64,000 nucleotides of DNA from Neofusicoccum parvum (lineage: Eukaryota; Ascomycota; Dothideomycetes; Botryosphaeriales; Botryosphaeriaceae). The position numbers and the translations under genes were made by a program. Under the pieces are notes generated by a model. The model was not told the origin of the DNA, made no database searches, and was given only the letters and a program-made list of their open reading frames with translations. The stretch spans positions 620,001 through 684,000 of the forward strand of contig CP087218.1 of the NCBI GenBank assembly GCA_020912385.1, in the 5' to 3' direction. Positions 55,121 to 64,000 of the stretch are shown here, piece by piece. Within the stretch, counting starts at the first letter, position 1; each line of letters begins with the position of its first letter.

Positions 55121-57805
55121 GACGGGGGCTGGTCCCTGGCGACGGCTGGGGAAAGGTTTGGCACTCTGCGACTCGGAGCGTCCGATGTGGTTTGAGGGCG
55201 CTCTCTGCCTCTTTTAAAATTGCGGCGGTGGATCTGGCGAAGGCGCGTGCTGCGCGGCGATAACGGGGAAGGCCGAGGCTGGTGGTGGTAGGACGGCTTC
55301 ACGACTCTTTCTTTTTTTTTTTTTCCTTGCTGCCTTACGTGACTCGTAGAGAGAGAGAAAAAGGGGACGAAGACGGGGGGAATGGCGTCAGGAAGAAGGC
55401 AAATCACCACATGGCAGTGGCCTCGCAGTCGAAGACGAAGGAGTGAGCGAGTCGGACAAAGAAAGCACCAAAACACGCAACAGCAAGAGCAGAGGTGGAC
55501 TATATGAGAGCCACCGGTGCCAGCACCCGCTCAAACGCCTCTCTGCACGCAGCCGCGCAGGCGCCATGCCGTTGCGGGTTAACGGTAGGCGGCCCAGCGG
55601 TGGGCTCCGGGCTTAAGATCTGCTGTCCCCGGCCGGGCGGCGGGCGTCTTCGGCCGCGATGGGCTGGCCGAGCAGAAGCGCCATGATGGCGGCCGCAGAT
55701 CGGGTGACGGCATTGGCATCAGGACGGCGGCGCTCCTGAGCCCGGGTGCGCGCGCGGGGAACGGTGGCCGCCCAGTGAGCGCGCTCGCAGCAGGAAAGGC
55801 CCCGGCTGCCGTGTGCGGCTAACGGCAGAGAGAGGCTGCAAGGGCTGGTGCTCGCGTTAGGTAAGTGTAACAGCGCCAGGCCTGGAACGCATCCTTGGTG
55901 CCTTCGCCTTTTTGCTCGCCGCCTTGCGCGCTGACAGTGTCGCCGTCCGTCCCTTCGCTCTTGTGTCCTGCTTTGCGCCGAGGCCGAAGAGCGAGAGCGA
56001 AGGGGCGCGACGATGGCCAGCAAGCCCGCAAGCCAGAACATCGGTGCGCGCGACGGCGCTTGCGCCATCCTGAGGCTCCCATCTCCACCTTTTCCTCCTC
56101 CTGCCTCGGCGATAAGCCAGGGCGCAGCGCTGGAAAGTCGAGACTGCCGTCCGTACACGCCAGCGTCGTTCGGCGAAGCGGCACTTCTCCGACTCCAAGA
56201 GGGCAAGCCGCAAATCAACACAGGCGGCTGATGAGTCACGCACCAGCCGTACCTCCACCGGCCGTCGCGCCGCGGAGCTTGAGCATCAGCCATGCCTGCA
56301 CCTTTCGTGTGGATACCCTCCAGGCCAAGCTTTTTGCGCCGACAAGCTTACCATGTGGCGATGTGGCGATCGGTCCACCCGTGGTACGGAGAACCCGTCG
56401 ACACAAAAACGGTGCCATCTGTCCTCCGTCGTCCCGCACGACGCTCCTGCGCGACGCGGCACAGAGCGACGCGCCCGGCAGTTTCCCCGTCCTGCCGCAA
56501 TTGCGTCATCTGCTCGCCTCTCACCGCCGGCAGAACGCGCCCTCTCCTCACCTCATCTCTCCACCATGTCGCCTGACGGCTTGCATGCCCTTCTCGGGCC
56601 GGGCACCGGTGGCATCCGCGGGGAGAAATGCGCATGGTGGGACGCCCTTCACGTGTAAAGCCCGAGCACCTCAAAGGACACCGCTGTTTGTAGCACCTCT
56701 GCCCGCTAGTGTAGCATCCACCGCTCCCTCACGCAAACATCGAGGAACAACTTAATTTCACTTTGAGAAGATTTTGGTTTGATTATCAGCAACTCCTAGC
56801 CTCAACTCTTGCCAACCAAAAAGGTTTTCTTAGCTGGCATGGCGCCACCAAAAAGGCGCACCTACACGTTCACAACATCCATCCGAAAAAGTGAGGAGAA
56901 AAAAAAAATAAACCTGTCTACCATTCCTCCCTGTTTGCTTATCCACCCCGCTTGTATTTCGGAGAGGAAGTGAAGAAGGTGAGAGATAAAATGCCAAGCA
57001 CGCAGATAGGAGAAGAAAGGGGAATCGAGCTGCAAAGGGTATAATCGACCACGAAAACAAGACAGACGAACAACGCACAAACAATAAGGGAAAAAAGAAG
57101 GGGGAGGAGAAGTGAAATAAACCCGTCAAACCACCAGCAGTTTAAAAGCAGAAAAGAAGAAGGCCATGACATCCACAGATGCACCGTGTCTACCGCCGAC
57201 TCCCCTCCATTCCATCGATCGAAGCAATCTTACTTGATCTCATATCCTTCTTCCGTCCCCTTACGGGATTGTGTATTTGTGATTTTTCTCGCCGAACCAA
57301 AACAGAGATTCAGAGACGAAGCCAAGGAAAATTATGGTGGTGTGTTCGTTGTCGCGCGAAAATGATTAAGAAAGCCATCCGCAATTGTCCATTTCTATTG
57401 CAGGGGAAGAAGAGAGCAGCAACTCGAAGCACAGAGAGGATCCGGGAATGAAAGAGGCGCAGAGTCGAGATGTGATGACGGTCTAGGAAAGCGAAGAAAC
57501 AACCAGAGGCAATTTGGTATCTCAATCAGAGGGGCCGCGCGCAAATGCGTGTTCTGCATATTGTGCAATTCAACCGTAGCCCGGCCGACCTGCGTGATGG
57601 GCGCGGCCATTGCTTCGTCGTCGTCGATGGCATGAAGGACGTTGGGCCGGAGCCGAGTCTGCGAGAACGCTCAGAAGAGAAGTGACTGAATGCGGGAACC
57701 ATGTCGCAAGTAAAGAGCCGCAGTCTTGCGGAGGATGTCGTTCAGTGTGTACGGGTTTGTTGTTGCTGTGTCAAAATCTGTGGTAAGACGATATGGGAAC
57801 TGCCT
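55121..57805. other. Long intergenic region, no supported gene
   Basis: 2.7 kb. A poly-T tract lies near 55311-55324. 55500-56700 is a GC-rich island with open frames on both strands but no motifs. 56750-57700 is AT-richer and looks like flanking/UTR DNA of the Msb1-domain gene. Confidence 0.55.
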
Positions 57806-60800
57806 TTAGCGCTTGGCACCAGTGACAATGTTCCCAGAAGAGTCCATGTTGCCCGTCAGCTCCGCAACGCGGGCCTTGATGCGTGCTACGCGAGACTCGA
57901 TCGTCTCCTCACCGCTGGTGTCTCCATCGTCGGCCGTAGTGCGGGACGCCTGGCTCTCGCTGTGGCGGGGGCGAGCGTACGGCTGCTCATCGCTCATGCG
58001 AGCAGCACGCTCGGCGGCGTTCTTACGGATTTGCGCCCAACGGTCCTGCGTGGGAGAGACCTGCTGCGCCAAGTCGATCGACGCCGAAGAGATAGACGAC
58101 ACATCCGCTTGGGAAACCTGGTCATCGACAGGAGTCTGGGGAACCTCTGGTTCGGGCTCCTTGTTGAAGCGCGTGGCGTGCGGAGTGAGTGCTTCGTCTT
58201 CCGTGTCGTCGGGGACGAAAGCGGGTTGATCGTCCAGGGGACCTTGATCGAAACGAGAGAAGTGAGCTTCGGCCTCCTCGCGCTCATTGGTGTGCACACG
58301 GGAGAGCGGCGGGCGGTCATCGGTGTACAAGGCAGCTTCGTTGCGCATGCCCGGGCTGGCAGGGCTTGGCTCAGGAGCCTCAGCGGGAGCCTGAGCGGTA
58401 GGCTCGATGTTGGCAGGCTTCTTGCGCAGGCCCGAAAGAGTGCGAACAAGGCCGCTCTGCTGAGGCACCTGGAGGCCGGTGTTGGCATCCGCTGCTGGTT
58501 CAGGGGTCTCGGAACGGGTCGGTTCAGCGGCCGCCTTCTTCTTGCCGCCGAAGAACTTCTTGAAGCCACCACCACCGCCGCCACCAGTTTGCGCGGGCTT
58601 CTTGAGTTTCTTGTGTTCATCCTTCTTCACGTCTGGCCCAGCAGCACTGGCCTTCTCCTCAAACATTCTGCGCCTTTCAGCCACAGGAGAAGGCGAGACA
58701 GCCTTCTTCTTGTCCGCCTTCTGGTCTGCCTTTTGTTCTGCGCGGAGAGCAGGATGGACATTGTCAGAGGTATCCAGCTTAGGCTTCTCAGGGTCCGGAA
58801 GAGGAATCTTTGCAGCCGCAGCAGCCTCTCCGTTCGAAGGACCATCCGTAGGGCTTGCTGGCAGAGGAGAAGGTGCCAAAGCCTTGCGCTGGACAGTCTT
58901 GGGGGTTCCAGGCTCGTTGGGCAGAGGCGGGAGATCATGGTTCATAGAAGGCGCGCGAGGAGACGGCGCACCAGGAGACAGCGCACCGTTCGAGAAGGTC
59001 GGGCTGGGAGACAACGCCAGGTTCTCACGAGAAAGGAATCCTTTGCCAGCGCTTGGGTCGCCCAGGTATTGAGCGCGAATAGCCTCCTTGTCAAAGGCAC
59101 GCGCCCACTTCATTGCCGGAGCTGCTTCACTCACAACCATGGGCTGCAGAGTCATGACGCTGTTGGTCTTCGCTGATGTCTCCTCACTCCTGCCGCGACG
59201 CTGAGCCGCTTCTTGCGCTTCCTGCTGTTTCTGCTGTTGCGCAAGGCGCGACGCAGCGGCCTGAATGCGTGCGTGCTGGTCCGGGCCAATGCTCGTCTTG
59301 CTGGTGGGCGTGTCGGTGATGGCCCTGTCGTACGGCTCCTTGGTGGGGGGCTTCTTGCCTGTGGATTTCCTGCGCCCAAGGCGACCACGCCTGGTGAAGC
59401 TGAACTTGCTCTTCTTCTCCACAATGTACGCACCCTCCTCAGGCGCTGAAGCGCCCTTCACCTGTTCCTCCAGAATGAGCCATTTGCCACCAGAAATGTT
59501 CGTCTCAAGAAGCGCGCAACGGCCGAAGACAGCTTTTCGCTCATTTGGTTCCTCGATAGCCAAGCTCGTCATCCAAACCCACCAGAAAGTCTCGTCGAGG
59601 TCAACGTGGGAGACGCTAGCAAGCTCTCCAGGCTCGAGATCGTCCTCGCCGAGTCTCAAGTGGGACTGCGAACTCTGGACGCGTGTGACCTCGCCGATTG
59701 GAGGCAGAACCTTGTCCGGGGGAAGCAGCATCGGGGACGGCGCGGTCTGTCCCTGTCCATCCACGAACCCAGACGAAAGGAAATCCGCCCATGACGGAGT
59801 GGTTGGTCGTCCCATCTGATCGGTTCGAGCACGCGGTGTCGTACGGAGTCCATTGCTGGTGGTCGTGGGAGTAGGACCGCTGCTAGTACTACCAGGAGAA
59901 GACAGCGAAGTATCCAGGAATCCGAAACCCAAATCCTCAAACCTTGACCACGAAGGGTCGGAAGAACGTTCGGCTGCAGCAGTGGTCAATTGGTTGGCGG
60001 ACGAAATGGCATTCAGAACACGTTGACACTCCTCCGTAAGAGCCCTGATGGGGTCGTCGTAGTGGGAGAACTTTTGGAGGACTCTGTCATCGTCGCGGTA
60101 CTCGAAGTGCTTTGCCCTTCGCAGAAGCGCAAAAGGCGTGGGGGATACCGTGTCGACGATCATGACGACCTTGGTCGTGGTGGTCCGCATCAACGTCGGC
60201 GGCTCGGGAGGGTACTCGGTCTGGTTCAGCAGGGCCTGCAGGGAGCGTGGAAGGGTATTAATTCCGGTAAGGCTCATATCTTCCGGAGCGAGCGAACGCA
60301 AATAGGCAAAAAAGAGATGGCTCGTGGCGTCGGCAGCGCTACGACGGTCAGCAGCTAATTTGTTTAGATTATGGCGGGAAAGCTTACCCTGTCCACGACT
60401 TGTATCCGCCATCAAATCCCTTTCCAGAGTCTGGGTGCTCGAAAGCCCACCAGCCTGCCATTCTTGACAGCTTCCTGCCGCCGAGACCGTTGGTCTTGCC
60501 TCGCGCGGAGATTGCGGCCAGCAGATCGAAGAAATCAATTATGATTTGCTTGCGTGCCTCTGAGTCAACGCTAATCGGGACAAAGGTATCGAACGCATGC
60601 TTCGCCATTCCAGAGTCTATCGGTGTCAGCTTGATGGCGCGGCTGTCTTGAAATGGGGCCGCTTACCCTGCTCTCCTACGCGGAATAGCTCGTACACGTC
60701 CCAGGTGACGACGCCGCCGGGTAGTCTGCTCCAGCACCACTTCATGATACTGCAGAGAACCTGAGCTCAAATCAGCTTATGCGCATGCAGCATTTCCGGC

Positions 60801-61225
60801 TTTCTCTCTCACCATTGGCTCCGTCAGGCGCAGCTCTGCCCGCAGACCTTCGCCTCTGTACGAACCTCCACCCTCGTAGGCATCTCTGAAGAAGCTCTTG
60901 ATAAAGCTGCGCGCGGAGGTGGCATCGGAGCCCGGCCGGAAAGGCAGGAGGAGGAAGGGCGTGTCAAGCGCTGCTGTACTGTTAAAAATCCGTTGAAGTA
61001 GTGACCGTCAGGCAAGCAGGAGGGAGGGATCTACGCACCTCTCGACTTCAGCTCCTGGGTGCAGACGTGAATGAGCTCTTGGACCTCGTCAGGCGCAACC
61101 TCCTTGCGGGACCACGACTCCTCCCAGCGCGGCTTGGGCGGCGGCAGCGGCTGGGCGCCGGAGTCGTCCAGCTTCCCCTTCTTGCCGCCGTCACGCCCTT
61201 TGAAGACCTTCGCGAAGAACGGCAT
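57806..61225 (-). CDS. MSB1: Msb1/Mug8-domain morphogenesis protein
   Basis: Predicted polarity or cell-wall-integrity scaffold. Yeast Msb1 links Cdc42/Rho signalling and Fks1 glucan synthase at sites of growth. Exons 61225-61039, 60973-60813, 60760-60667, 60616-60388 and 60338-57806 (introns 49-65 nt), giving 1067 aa. The N-terminal Msb1-Mug8 domain (RhoGAP-like fold, about residues 30-450) includes TWDVYELFRVGE, AFDTFVPISVDSEARKQII and LGGRKLSRMAGWWAFEH. The remainder is low-complexity, Pro/Ser/Ala/Lys-rich, with a basic Gly-rich FKKFFGGKKK patch and many SP sites. A short coiled coil lies near the C-terminus (ESRVARIKARVAELTGNM). Length resembles yeast Msb1 (1137 aa). The intron-4 acceptor (GTCGTAG) was chosen because it is the only one restoring the family sequence. 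Confidence 0.88.
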
Positions 61226-63116
61226 GGCTCGCTGATATGCTGTGATAAGGCTACTGGCTAGATCGCATCGACTGCGCTATGGCGCGGGCGAGGGGGAGCA
61301 GCGGTGGATCGGCCGCGCGCAGGGGGGCGGACTGGTGAGCGGGCGGCGGCGGAGGCGGGAGGGTTATAGGAGTGGTGGAGACGGGATTGCGATGGATCGA
61401 GCGCGGCGCGCATGCATAGGTGAGAGAACGAGCGACTTGGGGCGGCGTGGAGCAATTGACTGCGAGCGGACCCTGCGCAGTCTTGCGAGCGCGCGTGGTG
61501 GAGAGTGGACAGGGGGGCCGCGTCCGGCGTCGTCGAGCACGGAGGTGGTACGGAGCTCGCGGAGGGCAGCGCGTCGGATATGGCGCAGCGGCGGCAGCAG
61601 GCGCGGGCTTGTTTATTCGGCGCAGCAAAAATTGCTACTTCGTGCAGGCCGTCGGCGGGCGGGCGAGAGGCGTGTTTTGGGCGCGCGCTCTGGGACGGGG
61701 TGCTGCCGGGCTTTAATTTCTCAGGGGAGTTGAATGTACGGCGATCCGTCAAGCTAAGCTGCGTCCCTTGTCGCGCCGCGGTCGCTTCTCAGCCTGCCAG
61801 CGCACCTCCAACATCATCGCCACACCTCCCGCCTTGCCGCGTCCTATGCAAGCTTTCACCACCGTCGGCAAGCCAGCGCACCACGCCCGCACAGCTGGCC
61901 CGGCTGAAACACTCCAACCCCGCCTGCCTACGTCGCCCGGCGCAGCCCGTCTGTTGACACTTGGCCGCCGCCTTACTCGGAGCCTCCCAGCTGCCCATCT
62001 CCGAAGAGCTTCCTTTGGGGACCGCCGCACGCAGGGACGCCGTGGGAATGCTGCCCGCGCCGCGCGCTGATTGGCCGCCGCGCCCGCGGTCCTGACAGCC
62101 CGCCGTGCTTGGGCAGCCAGTGGGCGCGGAATCTCGCTACGGCACGATAACCTGCGAAATCCGCCGCGATGGGTCGTTGTCCATTACTTCTTGTCTAAAT
62201 CAGTAAGTGTCGGGACGCACTGTATCTGCAGCTGCGCGGCCCGCTGTCACCCGGCTAGTACGTTCAGAGGCCCTGCGGCCGCCCAGCAGATTCGCAAATT
62301 GCTTTTTTCGGGGGTCCGGCGGCGCGTCAAGACACGAAGCCACCAAGGTCTTCAACAGTCCGTCACTCGCCGGCGCCGTGTTTGGGGCGCCAATGGCCGC
62401 TTGGTGCCGATCGTAGAGCCGCCTCCGTACCGCCGCCGTCCGCGGCGCCAGTTTCGCGCCGCACGCTCGTTTTCTCAGTCGCGCTGGGCGTGTCGGAAGA
62501 GAGGGCCGCCGTCGGTTTATGCGTGGTGTCTTAGTCAAACGGCTGTCTGCACGACCACAGAGCATGCGCTGTGCGTGTCGAGGATGATCCTTTCAGCTGA
62601 TGACGGCTACCAGGCTCAGGGGACGCGCCACCAGCCGCAGACTGCAGCTGCGCGTGCCATGCGACGCGTGAATGCGGGAAAGGAGGTCAATGGCGTTCGT
62701 GTCAACGGCTCACTAATGTCTAGCGGTACGATTCTGGACGACTTCATTTCTCTCTGTCCGGATCTGCAATCAATCAACCACAAACATCTTCTTCCGTCTC
62801 AAACGTTATTCTGAACTTTCTCCTCTCATTGGCCATCACGCAACTGTTGCCTTGAAACGTTTCCAAATCTACGCACGCGCCAGCCGCCGTGGCTTCCATC
62901 GATTTTCGTCGCGCTATGTTCCGTTTGTCTGCCAAGCACGTGGTGCGCGCCGCTTGCAAACCAAATGTCGTCATACACTGTCCTCGACTTCTGACGTACT
63001 TGCCATTAAGGACATTGGCTATACATCACTCCAAAAGCACGCTGAGCATCGATCGAACCTCTCATTTTCATCTCTGCCCACCGTTCAAGGCACAATTCAA
63101 TTCCACATCCCGCAAA
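61226..63116. other. Divergent intergenic region with GC-rich island
   Basis: 1.9 kb between the Msb1-domain gene and the DUF3140 gene. 61300-62600 is GC-rich and open on both strands without domains. The last 200 bases stay in frame with the DUF3140 start (see findings). Confidence 0.55.
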
Positions 63117-63681
63117 ATGGTCAAGGACGCCGAAACCGTCGTTGAGTAGGTCCTGCCATCGTCTATTCAGACCTCGCTCTGATACCAGAATAGGGAGTTC
63201 AACGAGCTCGTCAACATGTCCGCCAAAGAGCTGAAGGATTGGCTCGGCAGTGAAGAGTCTACCGGCTCTGGCTGGAGCAAGGATGATGGGTAACGTTGCT
63301 CGTAACCTCAGGCTGCATTATTTGGCTAATGTCTCTTAAGCTCTGGGGAGACTATCGGACACGAAAGGTATACAAACTTAATAAGATGTGTCCATTCCAA
63401 TCCATTACTAATGAACGCGTAGTGGGCGGAAGATTGTTAAGATCCTTGAGAAGAATCCGAAGAAGGACCCGGAACAGTATGACGAGGATGACATCGACCA
63501 TATGAGGAAGGTGGTCGCATACTGCAAGCGCCATCTTGCGCAGGAGGAGAAGGCAAAGCAGGACACGGACAGCAAAAGTTACAAGTACGAAACCCCAGAC
63601 TACCATAAAATATACTATCGTTAACTCCATCTTGTCGGCAGGAGCTTGAAAAATTGGGGTCACGATGCTCAGAAATCCTAG
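63117..63681 (+). CDS. DUF3140 domain protein
   Basis: Small conserved protein of unknown function, sometimes annotated as DNA-binding without proof. Exons 63117-63145, 63194-63289, 63341-63367, 63423-63584 and 63642-63681 (introns 48-57 nt), giving 117 aa. Conserved blocks: VVEEFNELVNMSAKELKDWL, STGSGWSKDDGSGETIGHES, GRKIVKILEKNPKKDPE and HMRKVVAYCKRHLAQEEKA, ending SLKNWGHDAQKS. Exon 3 is only 27 nt and encodes SGETIGHES. Family length is normal with this start. An in-frame ATG at 62916 would add 67 residues resembling a mitochondrial presequence. Confidence 0.9.
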
Positions 63682-64000
63682 AAGACATAAGGAGACCATC
63701 AATGACAACGCCACGACTTTTTTTAACCAATAAAAAGAGAAGAATCTTCCTGGCCTCCACCACACTCCTTTTGTACCATCTCCTGGCCGTCACCCCTGAT
63801 GTCTTAGGGGTAATCAGCACAGTGGTGAGACTGCAGCAAGTTCTTTTGGTTATCCCCGCCGCCATTGGATCAGCGCGTTCTTTCTCCAATCATAACTTAG
63901 AGCATATAGGCCAGAAAGTAGTCTGCGCCTCTCGTGTTGGACGGGGCGTTTTGACATTTCTTGGTACTAAGATGATGATCTGATCTTTCCCCGTAACGCG
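63682..64000. other. 3' flank of DUF3140 gene to window edge
   Basis: 319 bp; no gene recognised. The frames on both strands lack motifs. Confidence 0.55.

Noticed and set aside
57701..59176. 491-codon plus-strand frame opposite the Msb1-domain gene
   Set aside because: Shadow of low-complexity coding sequence; no domain or start context.
1..64000. CRISPR arrays, bacterial operons, rRNA genes
   Set aside because: No spaced direct repeats, no Shine-Dalgarno-led gene strings and no rRNA-like sequence; spliceosomal introns throughout.

Overview
The window is nuclear DNA of a filamentous ascomycete (Pezizomycotina, most likely Dothideomycetes). The evidence is many short spliceosomal introns (about 47-80 nt, GT donors and CTRAY-type branch sites), fungal-only families (Zn2Cys6 regulator, Msb1/Mug8-domain protein, GH16 wall glucanase with a Ser-rich tail, secreted DPP5) and two members of the LPxEIRNxIY family that is expanded in Dothideomycetes. 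There is no operon structure, rRNA or CRISPR. I rebuilt every gene by checking intron borders and reading phase by eye. Each model below has a coding length divisible by three, except the first gene, whose 5' end lies outside the window.

Layout. 0-9 kb: 3' part of a C2H2 zinc-finger regulator, then two LPxEIRNxIY-type genes separated by long intergenic DNA. 9-20 kb: an LTR-like remnant, a GH16 glucanase with a very long Ser-rich tail, the APC/C subunit CDC26, an RGG-rich predicted mitochondrial protein, a tandem-UBC E2-like protein and TRAPP subunit TRS23. 20-26 kb: proteasome subunit RPN10, Borealin/Nbl1 and a decayed pseudogene. 26-41 kb: fumarate reductase with a cytochrome b5 tail, secreted DPP5, a STK16/Env7-type kinase, a SAM methyltransferase, palmitoyltransferase PFA4 and mannosyltransferase ALG12. 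42-55 kb: an accessory-looking block of PhyH dioxygenase, a second 2OG-type oxygenase, an amino-acid permease, a Zn2Cys6 regulator and a 14-TM MFS exporter. 57-64 kb: a large Msb1/Mug8-domain protein and a DUF3140 protein.

How the genes relate. Much of 14-41 kb is housekeeping, and four gene pairs there share short divergent promoters (CDC26-side/mitochondrial protein, E2/TRS23, RPN10/Borealin, PFA4/ALG12). The 42-55 kb block has the parts list of a small metabolic cluster: two Fe(II) oxygenases, one importer, one regulator and one exporter. It has no recognisable backbone synthase, so co-function is an inference. Notable structural points are the TRS23 start codon, which is split by an intron (AT|G), a 12-nt microexon beside the E2 active-site cysteine, and an intron inside the GH16 catalytic motif.
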